Positions 1 through 12,800 are shown, counted from the stretch's first letter. The stretch: 64,000 nucleotides of DNA from Symbiodinium natans (GCA_905221605.1 CAJNDS010000924.1:612501-676500), one strand, 5' to 3'. Numbers and translations: made by a program. Notes: generated from the sequence alone by a model not told the origin.

Positions 1-639
1 ACAATAAACCCTGAACACAAAACCCGAACCCCGCCCTCCTTGGGGCCCAAAATGACCTCCCAACTGCCCTAATCGCTTCCCCCTTTTATTAAATGGACCC
101 CTAATAATAAAAAAACACTTTCCGGAAAATCCTGCCGAAACCAACCCCGCCTTTAAAACCCTATTCCGAATTAGGGGGTTCAGGCCTCCAAGAAACCCTT
201 CAACACCAATAAGACCCTCAGAGGGTTTAGGCTTGGGGGTCTAGGGTTCAGAGTCCAGTCTTTTCGCAGTACGATGCTGTCGGTGAGCGGCCTGTCTGGC
301 TGCCTGTGAGCCTGGCTCTCCTCCTCCTACCTCACTAGTCCTACGATATGCCAGATCTTTCCTGCCTGGCTGTCTTGCTACCCTAAACCCCAAACCCTAA
401 ACCCAAAAGTCTAATGAATTATGACATTTCGATAAGAATACACCCTAATAATAAAAACACTTTTCGAATTTTTAAAGGGGGAGGGGAGGGGGGGCCCCAT
501 TAGGGGGATGGGATTAGGCTTACAAAAATCCCTATTCAGGTAGGGTTTACGGTTCAGGGTTTTTGGAAGCCTAGAGTCATGTAATCCCTAAGGCTAAACC
601 CCAAACCCAAATTTCGAGAATTTGGGTGTCAGATTTCAG

Positions 640-703
640 GGCCAGGCACTGCGCAGGAAGTGGTGAAGACACAGGGGCCCATGAATTGCATCAAGCATTG
701 GGC
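640..703 (+). CDS. Candidate internal exon
   Basis: Open segment after a TTTCAG acceptor (AG followed by G), ending before GTCTTT. The best frame reads PGTAQEVVKTQGP then MNCIKHW. It lies between degenerate heptamer tracts, as most exons here do. Product not recognised. Open frame and splice dinucleotides are the only evidence. Confidence 0.35.
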
Positions 704-934
704 GTCTTTTTATGGACATAACATAAACTAGACCTCTGGCCTTTGGCTTGGGCGGATGGGGCAGAGCTCGCACGCTGTAAAGTTCAGAGTTTGCCTCCCC
801 ATCCCGTTCTTCCTGGTCACCGAAAAGTCTCCCAGATGAAGTAAGCCCTAAACCTTTAAACCTTAAAACCCTTCACCCTTATGCCCCCCCCCCAACTCCA
901 AGTCAACAGCAGACCCGATAAACTGAAGGAAGCT

Positions 935-1018
935 CTAAACCCTAAACCCTAAACCCTAAACCCTAAACCCTAAACCCTAAACCCTCAACCCTAAACCCTA
1001 AACCCTAAACCCTAAACC
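935..1018. repeat. Interstitial CCCTAAA tract
   Basis: About twelve copies of CCCTAAA with one CCCTCAA variant. It ends directly upstream of an exon candidate at 1032. The sequence continues on both sides, so this is not a chromosome end. Confidence 0.95.
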
Positions 1019-1031
1019 GTACAAACTGCAG

Positions 1032-1108
1032 GCTTGGTTTCGCAAATGTGGTCAGATCCGCATCCCTGCCTCAGTGGTGGCCTCCCGTCGTGCAGCGCCT
1101 TCTGGCTT
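1032..1108 (+). CDS. Candidate internal exon
   Basis: Follows AAACTGCAG and reads AWFRKCGQIRIPASVVAS then RRAAPSGL. A GA dinucleotide (GATACA) is the possible donor. The minus strand is also open over this stretch, so the strand is not certain. Product unknown. Confidence 0.35.
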
Positions 1109-1250
1109 GATACACTCAACCCTAAACCCTAGCCCTAAACCCTAGCCCTAAACCCGAAACCCTAAACCTTATACCCTATGAGCCCCAAACCCTAACAGGG
1201 ACTCGAAGGTTACCTGACGGCGGAAATGTACTTCCCTTTGTTGAGTTAGT

Positions 1251-1341
1251 GGCTCAAAGAGCCCAATACCCCTCATTTAAGGAACATGGATAGGTATACT
1301 CCTTACATAAAAGGTATGGGGCCCTTTGGGGCAAGATAGAG
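1251..1341. mobile_element. Family D element (diverged)
   Basis: Starts GCTCAAAGAGCCCAATACC and ends with the inverted arm GGCCCTTTGGGG. It is a short copy of the D family, whose best copy is at 45447. Confidence 0.6.
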
Positions 1342-1427
1342 GTGCAAGGCTTGCTGTATGTAGAGTTTAGGAACTCAAGGCAGTTCGCGACGTTGGGCTG
1401 TGCCGTAGAAAGCCGAGCCGCGCCCAG

Positions 1428-1665
1428 GTTTCCCCGTTCGGGGCTCTGCTTAGAGGTTCAGAGGTTCATGGTACTTATCAACCACTTACAACTGTACTTA
1501 TAACCCACTTAAAGCCCCTTAAGTGCCCTAGCATGGTTGTAAGTACCAGTTATGAGGACAGTTATAACTGGTTTACAAAGTTACCATGAATCTCCAAGTG
1601 GTTGCCTGTACCAAACTCAGCTAAGCAGCAACTGGTCACCCTTGTCATGCTCGGTTACCCTCTTG
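1428..1665 (+). CDS. Two exon candidates separated by a family B element
   Basis: Exon 1428-1455 (after CGCCCAG) reads FPRSGLCLE and ends GAG before GTTCAG. The B element 1456-1598 follows and ends CTCCAAG. The next exon, from 1599, reads WLPVPNSAKQQLVTLVMLGY. The frame is phase 0 on both sides, as expected if B is the intron. Downstream, past a family J element, the same frame continues into a hydrophobic stretch (ACFFLLFPLFLLSELLF) and stops at 1890. This may be a small membrane protein; the family is not recognised. Confidence 0.45.
1456..1598. mobile_element. Family B element acting as an intron
   Basis: Begins GTTCAGAGGTTCATGG and ends CCATGAATCTCCAAG. The inverted arms carry the family core (TATAACTG... 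/ ...CAGTTATA). It has a GT at the start and AG at the end and separates two open exons in the same frame. Confidence 0.65.
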
Positions 1666-1757
1666 GGATCCATGCACCGATATGGTATATACTTGGGCCC
1701 AAAAGATACTACATAGGAACCCCTTTCGAGCCCAAGTATATACCATATAGGCACTCT
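1666..1757. mobile_element. Family J element
   Basis: Inverted repeat: GATATGGTATATACTTGGGC on the left is mirrored by GCCCAAGTATATACCATAT on the right. It ends TATAG before G, so it could supply a splice acceptor. Confidence 0.7.
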
Positions 1758-1999
1758 CAAGGCTGGCTGGCGGTAGTGAAGGCATGTTTTTTTTTGTTGT
1801 TTCCTCTCTTTTTGTTGTCCGAATTGTTGTTTCAAGCTCGGTGTGCCTGCATGAGTAGGGATGAGCTTCGCTTCAACAACGAACCGCCGTAGCGGTTCGG
1901 GGTTTCGGCTGTAGAGTTTTGAGTGGCAGGCGTAGGACTTGGGGAATTGGTATGGACGTTCATCCCGCAACCTTACCCGAACAATAAAGCCTCTCCCTC

Positions 2000-2105
2000 G
2001 GGATGTTCCCCCTGGTCTTCGCAGTCCTTCATAGGGATTATTGTAACCCATGTATCCCCAAATACAATCCCTAGTCTGGACTGCTAGTATCTGGGGGAAC
2101 ATCCC
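2000..2105. mobile_element. Family A element
   Basis: GGGATGTTCCCCC on the left and GGGGGAACATCCC on the right flank a core with CAGTCCTT/ACTGCTAG. It is followed by AAG. No coding capacity. Confidence 0.8.
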
Positions 2106-2181
2106 AAGCCTCAACCCTCAATTCTCACCTTGAAACACCCCCCCCAACCTTGAGCCTAGAAGCTACCCCACAAATCTTTAA

Positions 2182-2288
2182 CTAGGATGCCCAGGAGTAC
2201 CCTTATTCTCGTTTGTCGAGATTTAGGTTCTTTGAGCAACAAAAAAACAGGGGCACCCTGTTTTAATCCTAGGTTACTGGGCAACCTA
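2182..2288. mobile_element. Family C element (C2 variant)
   Basis: CTAGGATGCCCAGGAGTACCC on the left, GGTTACTGGGCAACCTA on the right. The C2 variant differs from C mainly in the outer arms. Confidence 0.75.
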
Positions 2289-2437
2289 CTTGAAGGTTCA
2301 TGGTACTTACTAACCAATTATAACTGGGCTTATAACCCTACTTACAATTGGGATAACCCCTATAAGGCCCTTTAGGTTTTATGAGTAGGGTTATAAGTAC
2401 AGTTATAATTGGTTAGTAAGTACCATGAACCTTCAAG
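2289..2437. mobile_element. Family B element
   Basis: CTTGAAGGTTCATGGTACTT is mirrored by AAGTACCATGAACCTTCAAG; nearly perfect long inverted arms. It abuts a C2 element on the left and an open exon candidate on the right. Confidence 0.85.
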
Positions 2438-2550
2438 TGGTACAAGCCGTAAGGAGCGAAGCCTACTGGAGCTTCGACCGGCCAGGAGCTCGAAGGGGAG
2501 CTGGGTTCACTTGCCAGAGAGCTCAACGCTACCCACCCGCCCTCCCTCCC
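2438..2550 (+). CDS. Candidate exon directly after a B element
   Basis: Starts at the final AG of the B element and stays open in one frame (GTSRKERSLLELRPARSS, then KGSWVHLPESS) up to a degenerate heptamer tract. Arginine- and serine-rich. Product unknown. Confidence 0.35.
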
Positions 2551-2610
2551 TAAGCCCTAAGCCCTAAACCCTAAACCTTAGGGCTTCGGGATCCTTGAAT
2601 ATGATTTATT

Positions 2611-2710
2611 TTGGGGAATTTCCCCCTTATACTAGCAGTCCTTAATTGGGATGATCGTATCCCATTATCATCCCTATCAAAGACAGTTAGTTCAAGTGGG
2701 AACATCCCAA
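2611..2710. mobile_element. Family A element
   Basis: TTGGGGAATTTCCCCCTTAT is mirrored by GTGGGAACATCCCAA. The left arm is slightly degraded. Confidence 0.75.
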
Positions 2711-3217
2711 TTTTAATTCCTGAATTGAGGGTATTTGTCCCTGGGAAAAGGACGGCAGTCTCGAACAATCGGCTTCGCGATTTGTACTTACCAGGACCTC
2801 TACTTGACGTTTTCCTTTTGAGGTGTACCTAGTTTATGTTTTCTTTATGCGGACCGCGAAATCAGGTACCCCCCCCCCAAAAAAAAAATATGGAGAGGAG
2901 CTGCAATCAGATCACCAGAATGCTTCACTATGCCAAACCCTCGCCGCTGTAGACCATCTAAAGCTCAGAGCACTCTAGACTCAGACGGCCGCCTCGCTCC
3001 TTTACCCTAAACCCTAAACCCTAAACCCTCAATTAGGGGCCCTTTCTTCGGCAATCAATACTCCAAAAGGAACCATCACATGGACACCTGATCAATGCAG
3101 TCCTTCTGAGTTTGCGTGTCCGTGCCTTGCATCCGGCCTTCCATGCGTAGGTGCCTGGTTTAGGGTTTAGGGTTTAGGGTTTAGGGTTCAGGGCCCCCCC
3201 CCGCACTCCCACATCAG

Positions 3218-3313
3218 GGCAGCGGCGCCCAGAAGCAAATGTCTAAGTTGAAGCTCAAGAGTTCCATACAGCTTGTCTTAAGACACATGGACCTGATTCT
3301 CAATGTCGCAACA
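3218..3313 (+). CDS. Candidate internal exon
   Basis: Acceptor CCCACATCAG followed by GG; donor GTGCTTTAGGG, where a heptamer tract starts. All 32 codons are open, reading GSGAQKQMSKLKLKSSIQLV then LRHMDLILNVAT. This resembles an amphipathic helical segment. Family not recognised. Confidence 0.5.
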
Positions 3314-4289
3314 GTGCTTTAGGGTTTAGGGTTTAGGGTGTAGGGTTTAGGGTTTTTTTGCAACCTCTTGCCTTCTGCAGCTGCTTTTTTGGGCTTAAGT
3401 GGCCGGCTCAGAAGTCAGGCCGCCTCATATGTGATTCCGGATTTTAAAGAATTATGCCACGCTTTCCATGAAGGGGTCAGGCTGCTCATATGTTGCATGG
3501 ACGTATTCTGTATCCAGAGAGCCCAGTTCCCCGTTAAGGAGCTCAGCTTATATCATGTTGAGGTGGCTCCCAAAATTGAAACTTCGGCATATTCCTTACA
3601 TTTGGGGGGTAGAGAGGGCTCTCTGGGTACGTAATCAGGTCGCCTCTACAGACAGTCAGCATCGTGTGCCGCTCGTACCCTGGACTTGTTTTTGTACCAG
3701 GAGTGCAGCCTGTGCGGAAGGTGTGCCTAGAACACACCGAAGACAAGTTGAACAAGCTCGGATAAGATGGCGGGGGGGTCAAGCATGTGCCAGTCCATTG
3801 CTCTGCAGGTTCATATCGGCACGTCGGGATTTAGGAAGCCTTTCTTCAGCTTTCTTCGGTGGTGCCAAGTTTATTTTCCGATTTCTTCTCTGTCGCCCAA
3901 GAAATTTGGGAAGTGCCTAGTGCCTAGTCTGCTATCCCCCAGACCAGATGGGGAACGGGCAGTGTCGACCGGCACTGCCTTATGCCAGCACGGACGAAGG
4001 ACGTCAGACAGCATGCCCAATTAAGTTCCCGATGCACGTCGTGTCCTTGGATGTATTCCTCTCACTGCGCCGCCTGAAGCCATTTCAAGCCGCTCGGTCT
4101 CCCTTTCTGTTGTCATACATATATATATATATATACATATGTGTATATACATAACAGTTAAGACCAGCTGTTATTGTTGTTGTTTTTTGTTTGGCTTGCT
4201 TACTTTGCCACAACTCCCCGTATAGCGGACCCGGCGATCCAGTGATGGGTGCCACCGGAGTTGTCTTTTCCTTCGGGTCCATGCTCTAC

Positions 4290-4420
4290 GGATCCACGTA
4301 TCTATATGGTATATACTCGGGCCCTCAAGCTATATGGTAGAGACTCGGGCCCGAAAGCTAGCATATGTAGGACCCCATTAAAGCCCCATGTATATTCTAT
4401 GTAGGGACATGGATCCCTCG
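4290..4420. mobile_element. Family J-like element (diverged)
   Basis: Two copies of a CTATATGGTA...ACTCGGGCCC module and an inverted GGGACATGGATCC end. It resembles the J elements at 1666 and 8086. Confidence 0.5.
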
Positions 4421-4631
4421 GGGTGTATCGACAAGTAATATACTCTTGGCCTTAAGAGGGGGGTCCTAAAATGCAGCGTTTTCGGGCCCAGCCCAAGTGG
4501 AAATTCCTTAAACCCTAAACCCTAAAACCCGCATAGGTGCGCTTCCTGCCGGGGGGGGGGGGGGGTATCTGATTCGGTTGCATGGGTTCTAGTGCAGGGG
4601 AGCTGTTAGAGGTGATGTTTGGCAACTCTGA

Positions 4632-4745
4632 CTAGGATGCCCAGTAGTACCCTCATTCCCTTTTTGGGGTGTTTAGGTTCCCTTATAAGCCCCTTTAAGC
4701 AAAAAAAGGGCACCCTTTTTAAGCCTAGGTGACTGGGCAGCCTAG
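4632..4745. mobile_element. Family C element (C2 variant)
   Basis: CTAGGATGCCCAGTAGTACC is mirrored by GGTGACTGGGCAGCCTAG. Both ends carry CTAG, which gives a GA at the start and an AG at the end. Confidence 0.8.
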
Positions 4746-4848
4746 CTGAGATTTTGAGGGATTTAGGGGTTCCGGCCTTAAAGGGTATCTCCTGGCATCG
4801 TGTCCTGGCTGACTGTTTTTGGAGGAGCTCCGCGCTCTTAAGGCCCAG

Positions 4849-4898
4849 GGTTGGAGGGGCTAAGCCGAAAGAGCATGCCGCTGCTCTGCCATCTTCGG
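4849..4898 (+). CDS. SHQW-family gene, exon a
   Basis: Follows AAGGCCCAG; ends CGG before GTTTAGGG. In the frame set by exon b it reads LEGLSRKSMPLLCHLR. The intron to exon b is only 73 nt and begins with a heptamer tract. It may not be the first exon. Confidence 0.55.
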
Positions 4899-5509
4899 GT
4901 TTAGGGTTTAGGGTTTAGGGTTTAGGGTTTCTTTGGGGCCAGACCCCATAGTAGTCCCGACGAGACGCTAGGTCAGCTTGGTGTTCGGTGTCGGGATGCA
5001 TGTGTCCAAGGAGCTTTCTCAGCAAGGCCTGCTGGTGAAGTTCCATGCACAGATGGGGAACGTCATCTTTGTCTCGCACCAGTGGCCTCTCGGACGCCAC
5101 GCCGTTCAACAACCCACGCCCCGAAACAAAAGCTCCCCTAAACCCTAAAACCCCAAACCCTCCCAACCTGCTACCCTGCTGTGACCTGCAAGAAATTTGA
5201 GGGGTTCGTTGGTCAAAGGGTCGGTATGGGGTGGTCTTCCCATTGAATGCGTGTTCCTTTTGCCAATGTCCTGCCATATCGACGATCATGGACTGCACAG
5301 CCAATGTGACGGTTTTGTTGTATCCTTATTGCAGGCAGGGTCCCTCTATGATCCTAAACACTAGCCCACCTAAGTGAGTCTCCTTCGAACCCGTAATATG
5401 GGGGTCGGAATAATTACTACAATGTACCAGAATACCCACCCCTCCCCCTAAACCTTAGTGTAATCATGAAGGCCCCTGCATTATGTAAATTCGAGGTATA
5501 AGCTCACCT

Positions 5510-5549
<40 letters not shown>

Positions 5550-6772
5550 CCCCCTCCCCCCCCCCCCCCCCCCCCCCCCCCCCCACCCCCCCCCCCCCCC
5601 CCCCCCCCGACCCCCCCCCCCCCCCCCCCCCCCCCCAAATACCCTTCCTTATTGGACCATCAGTTTCTACACGGAGTATCCACCCCCCCCCCCCCCCCCC
5701 CCCCCTCTAGTCCCTAAATTGGATCCTTATTGAGCCATAAGTCTATATAACGGGTTTAGGGTTTGCTGGCTTAGGGTTTAGGGTTTAGGGTTATTCCGAA
5801 GCCCTGAACCCTGAACCCTAAACCCTAAACTCTCAACCCTCAACCCTAAACCCTAAACCCCAAAATATCGAAGCCCAGGTTGAAGAAGCTGCATCCTGAC
5901 CCACATTTCCAGCAGACGAGGGCCGGATGGCGATTTTTTGGCTTTAGGGTTTTGGGGTTTAGGGTTTTGGGGTTTAGGGTTTGGGGTTTGGGGTTTAGGG
6001 TGGGGTTTGGGGTTTAGGGTTTAGGGTTTGCAGTTTTTGTCTTTAGGGCTTTGGGGCTTAGAGCTTGGGATGTTCCCCCTTATGCAGTCCTTGATGGGGA
6101 CTATGTAACCCCCTATGATACTCCCCATTAAGGACTGCGCGTATAAGGGGGAACATCCCAAGTTCAGAAGGGCCCCGGTTCTCCAAGGGTTCTAGAGGAT
6201 TCCCATTCTAATTTTCCCATGAGAAGAAGGGTTTAGGCTAAGGATTAAGGTCTCAAGTTTCCGCGCTAGACCCCTGGAACTTCTCACAGCTTGTGGGAGT
6301 GTTGATGCTTCTGCACTGCAGGTTCTTCAAGAAGCACTCAAGAACCTCCTCTCTGGACGTAGCTCCGTTGCTTCCCAGGCCATGTTGCTGGGATGCCTTG
6401 CTTGGCCCAATTTTCGTCTACTTATCATCTCCTTAGAGGACTTAGGGGGGCTGATAAATGCCGACATAGTTGGGCTTATAAGTTCCCTTAAACCCTTAAA
6501 CCCTAAAACCTAAACCCTAAACCCTAAACCCCCCTGAACCCCTAAGTAGGCTTTCGGTTGCAAGCCCGTCGGCTCTATGCACTGGTCTAAAGTGCAGTTG
6601 CTGGGTTTAAGGGTTTAGGGCTTAGGGCTTAGGGCTTAGGGTTTAGGGTTTAGTGTTTAGGGTTAACATGCCCGTTTCTGAGATGGGCGCTGGTCAACAA
6701 ACTGAAACAGAAATATTAATGAAGACAAATACATGAAACATGTCTATAGACATCAATATATATATATATATA

Positions 6773-6846
<74 letters not shown>

Positions 6847-9800
6847 GTGTATGCATATGTATTTATCTGTATCAGCAGAAAGATGCGAACCTCAACAATA
6901 GAGCCCAATGAGTGGGAACATCAGGATGCCGGTATCAACCTTCCACATTCCTGGGTTCCCTCCTTGCCTAAACCCGAAACCCTAAACCCTAAACCCTAAA
7001 CCCTAAACCCTAAACCCTAAACCCTAAACCCATTTCTATGCGTTCGGGAAGCCCGGAGCCCCCCTTAAACCCTAAACCCCAAACCTCAAGAATCCTTGGC
7101 CTTGACAAGGCCCTGAACCCGTTTAGGGTTTAGGGTTTAGGGTTTAGGGTTTAGGGTTTAGGGTTTAGGGTTTAGGGCTAATCCGCCTGATCTGAAGGTA
7201 TCGCTGTGGGGCTGATGTAGTTCGCGCGGATAGGATTTAGGGTTTTAGGGTTTAGGGTCACCCAAGCCAAAGGGTTTAGGGTGTAGTGTTTAGGGTTTAG
7301 GGGGGTTGAGGGTTTAGTACTTCAGGGCCCAGGATCAAAAGGGTTTAGGATTTAGGATGCCCTTGGAGGAAGATGGACGTGCCCTATGCCCCAAGCTCCC
7401 ATTCGGCTTTCAAGCTCTCTTGCGCAAGCCGAATCGAACAAGCGGTTTACTATCCGTCTGCCTCAGGAGCGTAAACCTACCACTTGCTTAAGAACCACGA
7501 AAAAAGTAATGCACACATGTTTGTTTTTCCTTCCTTATAAGGGCAAAATACAGGGATTATCATCGTTTTGGGGATTCTTAAGCAACTAGTAGTAGATGCA
7601 CTTTCCTTCCCAAAGACCGGAGACTTCTCTTGATGTCAGCAAGGGGTGTTGTCTTGTGGCTTTGGGTCGTAGGGGTGTCTGGCCAGGTTTCCGTGTTTCA
7701 GTCCCTAAACCCTAAAGCCTAAACCCTAAACCCTAAACCCTAAACTGGAGCAAACATCAACCTGTGTGCTTCCCATCCACACACCTCCCATGCGGCAGGT
7801 AGGCATTGGCTGCTCGCAGCATGAACCTCGGCATGGATGTTCCCAAAGAGCCCATTACCCTTTTGTGAAGGACTTTTCCTTAAATCATATGAAGGATCCC
7901 CTTAGCAATGCCCCTTAAGGATGATTCCTTAAATCATATTAAGGATCCCCCTAGATGTTAAGGCATCTTAAGTAAGGAGTAATGGGCTCTCTGGGTTGTT
8001 TTTGACCAGAGTCCGTGAGCTTTTTGACGCCCGTGGCCTTGCGTCGTTCATCTAATCTCCTTCAACAACCCAAAGGGTCCATGTAACCATATCGTATACA
8101 CTTGGGCAATAAAGGGGTTCCCAAGTATATACTATGTGGCTACATGGAGCCTTTGGGCAAGCTACGAACGAGAAAAAGCAACAACAACGCACAGATTGAA
8201 AGGGTTGCATGTGCGGTGCCATGCAGGGCGCTGTAAAAGACGAAGCCTTATCCAGGCCTCAGTTGTGAGGATGCCGGGAGAACCTAAACCCTAAACCCTA
8301 AACCCTAAACCCTAAACCCTAAACCCTAAAAGACTACTAATCAATACAGGGCACAGAGACGAAACAAATAGGGTTTTAGGCTTTAGGACCTCTTGGGCCT
8401 TTAGGGGTTGGGATCTCGAGGTTAGGGCCTTTTTTGGAGCTCCTAAACCCTAAACCCAGGAAAAGGGCCTTTACGGCTTTCAGTTCCACGGCAAGCTACT
8501 GGCTCTTAGTGGGGAATGAGTTGGGCGCACTCTATAGGTGTAGGGTTGAGGGCTTAGGGCTTAGGGCTTAGGGCTTAGGGCTTAGGGCTTAGGGCTTAGG
8601 GCTTAGGGCTTAGGGGGGATGTAAGGTACCTAGTTCCCTCCTTCCCCACTAAGAACCCTTGTCACATGTCGCCAAGGTAAGAATCGAAGATCTCACATCC
8701 AAGCCGCTCTACATCTGGCACCTCTTGCTCATCTTGGGGTGTTTGCAGGGTTTATAAAGTAGGGTCTAGTAGAATGTTGCTAAACCTCGTGTACCAACGC
8801 CTACGGGCTTTAGTAGGGTGTAGTAGGTTTTAGGGTTTAGGGTGTAGGAACCCCCCGAAAAGGATTCATGGCCCACGGGCCCAGTTGGACCGGTAGAGGG
8901 GGTATACATAGTTCCCATTCAGGATCCCTCTATATGTTAAGGGGTCTATTCCTTAAGTTCAGGGGTACATAGAGGGCTCTCTGGGTATGTATCGGTGCAT
9001 GTGAACCCGCGTTGTCTCACTTCGGGGTGCTTCGGGTGGGATGTCTCCAGGCTGTTGGTGCATGGTTCAGGGTTTAGGGTTTAGGGTTTAGGGTTTACAG
9101 GGTTTATACTTGACTTGGTAGCCCGTGACCGCCCTATTTTGTTTTGTCGGGGGGTTCTAGGTTCCCTTATGACGTCACCAACCCCAAAAAGGGTACCCGT
9201 ATCATTATATGGCTACTGGGTTGACAAGCGAAGGCAAGGTTGAGGCGTTCATTGCTGCCATGGTTGTCTTGAGCTGCTTGCGCACAGTGTTGGGCTGGCT
9301 CATGGAAACCCTAAACCCGGAACCCTAAACCCTAAACCCTAAACCCTAAACCCGAAACCGTAAAGGGGCCGCGTACGGGTTGTCTCTCTTTGTCAGACCT
9401 GGGGTGGCATCCCAGGTCTGATGCCGAGTTCACACGGGTTTACGGCGGATGAGACATGTACTTTGGGATGTTCCCCCTGATACTCTGAGTAGCTGAGTGA
9501 GTACACTTTACACTTTTTGGGAGCTGAAAGTGTACACTTTTTGGGCGCTTATGAACCCAGCAACCAAGCAGTCCTTAATGGGGATTATGATTATAGTACC
9601 CCCTATCAGAATCCCTCTTAAGGACTCTTAGCTCAAGGGGTAACATGCCGACATGGTACGCTTCAGCACATCAGCATGTTCGAAGTTGAGAAGATCCAAG
9701 GTACGACTACATGTCGTGCCCGCAGCCGCCATGAAGCACCAAGCTTTTGGTTGCTGAAGGTTCTGGTTTCTGGTTTCGGGTTAAGATTTTGGGGCTCAAC

Positions 9801-12800
9801 CCTCACTCAACCCTAAGCCCGAAAATCAAACCCTGTGCCCCAAGTGGGGTTTCAGGCACCAACGGCTTCACTTTAAGTGGCTCAGATGCGCGCGTACGTC
9901 CAGAGCCCTACAAGTTAATGGTTTACAACCCCTGAATATGCCTCGGACCCAGAGTAGGCCCTTATTCCGTTTTTGAGGATTTAGGTTCCCTGATAAGCCC
10001 CTTTAAAACAAAAAGGGTGCCCTTTTCATTGCTGGGCTACTCTTGGGTCTAGTAGCGGATCTTGAAACTAAGTGGAAGATAAGAACACTCCAATCAGGGG
10101 TTCCCCTACTGCCCCTCTCTAATACTAGCCCCCTGCCCCGAAGTAAAGATTATTTAGGGATAATCAAGGCCAATTAAGATTATTTAGGGGGGCATCCTTG
10201 GGGGGGTAGTAAGGAGGGGGGGTAGTAGGGAAACCCTAAACCCTAAACCATGATCCAAGGTTTCTTCAAGCCCCGAGCCTCACATGCTTGTTGGCCATCG
10301 GGCCTGCATACACTAACCCCCATAACTAGTCCGGGGGGTGGAGCCAACATCCCCAAAACCCTAAACCCTAAACCTAAAGCCTAAACCCTAAAGCCTAAAC
10401 CCTAAACCCTAAACCCTAAACCCCAAACCCGAAACCCTAAACCCTAAACCCTAAACCTTGCAGCTCATGAAGCCCGCATCCGCTTGAGGCTTGTCGCCGC
10501 AAAAGATGATCCAGGCGTTGTGCAGAGCCTACACAACGCGGTGGAGAGCATTCCGGGTGCCGTGGCGGCTGGCGGAGAAGAGTAAAACCATTGATTCAGC
10601 GTTCCTGGAAAGTCCCCAAAGAGCCCCACATCAGTATCCCGAAACCCTAAACCCTAAACCCTAAACCCTAAACCCTAAACCCTAAACCCCAAACCCCAAA
10701 CCCTAAACCCTAAAACCCAGACCGTCCAAAAAGGAATTTAAAGACGTGATCCTGCACCTTGGGATCCTTAATATGATTTGGGGTATATTCCTGAAATCAA
10801 GAGCGGAGTGGGGGATCTTTGGGCTCCTTGTGTGGCTAAGTGTGTTGTAGCCTTGGGTTTAGGGTTTAGGGTGTAGGGTTTAGGGTTTAGGGTATAGGGT
10901 TTAGGGTTTAGGGGTTTAGGGGGCCATGGAGTCCTAGACACCTGCAACATGAAACCCTCAACACGAGACCTTGAACAGGAGATCTCAACCCTCAATCCTG
11001 AACCCTACAGGGTGGGGCCCCCTATTTATAAGTAGAGTTATAAGGGCCCTAAATTGGGTTATAAGGACCCTAAGTTAGGTTATAAGTCCCTTAGCTACAG
11101 TTAGTATAGTAAGGGGGCCCCACCCTGTAGATCTGGCCTAGGGCCCAGCGTAGGCCCTTACTCCCTTTTGTTTTGGGTCTAGAGGTTAGGCTCCCTTATA
11201 ACCCCCCTTCTAAACCGAGAAGGGTGCCCTTTTTTTGTTATTCCTATTCTACTCCTGGGTTGTGATCCTGAACCCTACAAGGAGGGGCCCCCTTACTATA
11301 CTAGCTATAGTTAAGGGACTTATAACCTAATTTAGGATCCTTATAACCTAATTTAGGGGCCTTATAGCTCTACTTTTAAATCTGGGGGGGCCCCTCCTTG
11401 TAGGTGCTACGTGCAGGATGATGGGCCATAGTAAGGAGTTGTCACGAAGGCTAGGACCCCGAGTAGGCCCTGATTCTTTTTTTTTTCAGGGTGTAGGTTC
11501 CCTTAGAATCCCTGAAACCAAAATCGGCATCCTTTGCATTCCTAGGTTGTTCCTGGGTCTAGAAGGAATATGGAGTCAGATAACTCCAATGCAGGCCCTA
11601 ATCGTCCCAACCCGACACCCTATAAACACCCGGCACCCGGGGGGGTCGAACGTTTGACAGGCAGGGCTGGGGGTTTTTGTTGACTACTTAAGAACCACCC
11701 AAAATATCAAAGATAACAATCCTTATCTTTTCCTCTCAAGGAGTTTTTTTTTTGGGGGGGGGTTCTTAAGCAATTAGCAGTTTAGGATAGTTTAGGTTTG
11801 AGGGTACATCGCAATTCGACTAGAAGGTTTGCCGTTATGGCTTGGGGGTGGGCTGTTCTGGGTGGTATAACTTGCCCCTGGTTCTCAGTAATGTGGGACT
11901 GAGCGCCCCGCATTTACCCTTTAAGGGTTTAGGGTTTAGGGTTTAGGGTCTGTGGGGGTACCTCATTCCCGCGTTTCCGTGGCTGAGAACCAGCCAGCTT
12001 GTCAGGCTATGTGCAGAAGTCCGCCTTTTTCTTTATTCTGGCCCCGCCGATCCAGCACATGGAAACCGGCAACCTTCTCAGCTACGCCTCGTGGAAGGCC
12101 ATTTTTTTGTGTGAGCTCTTTCATTCCCTGGCTCTTGGGATGTTCCCCCTTTCGTGCTGTTACAGTCCTTAAATAGGGATTCTAGTAGGGGGTACGAAAA
12201 TCCCTATGAAGGGCTGTTAGTAGAAGGGGAACGTCCCAACCTGGTGTAGATTGAGTTCTGACTTTTCGTTTGCTTGGCCATGCATGTGCCAGCTGGAATG
12301 GGTCACAAGCGTGGAGAGTTGCCCGCAGCTGGAAAGCTGCGCCATCATGCCACATGTTCTAGCCTAAACCCTAAACCCTAAACCCTAAACCCTAAACCTT
12401 AAATAGCCCAGAGCAGCCAGATAAGTGTTGAGCGCGTAGCTCCAAAACCCTAGGCACCCTAAATCCTACCCTAGAGCGCCAAGAACAGATAGCTTACCGT
12501 GGGCCCGAAGAACCCAGTTCGCTTGATACTTTCTACTTAGTATAAGTGCCCCCAAAATGGTAACTACAAGAGGATGTATGTAGGGTTTAGGGTTTAGGGT
12601 ATGGAGGTCTAGGTGGGCATTTTTCAACATACCCAAAGAGCCCTCATACCCTTATAACGGAATATCCCTTAAATCAGAATAAGGCTCCCTTTAAAAATTG
12701 AAGGTATATTCCTTCTTTAGGGGGAGTATTGGGATTTCTAGGATATCCAGAGGCACGTGGCTGGTGCCGGCTTGAGCGCGCCGCGCACAGCTTGGCGCTG

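Noticed and set aside
1-420. Chromosome end suggested by heptamer-like sequence at the window start
   Set aside because: The units are degenerate and mixed in orientation, and similar tracts occur throughout the window.
7746-7826. Minus-strand exon VHAASSQCLPAAWE... ending at GTTTAGGG
   Set aside because: Open and well bordered, but it lies in the span of the plus-strand anchored gene, and a plus-strand acceptor with a better pyrimidine tract overlaps it. Kept out as undecidable.
11417-11657. In-frame exon pair across the C element at 11451
   Set aside because: Frame agreement is good, but both pieces are inside an intron of the anchored gene, and the 108-base element is itself open in that frame, so the agreement has little weight.
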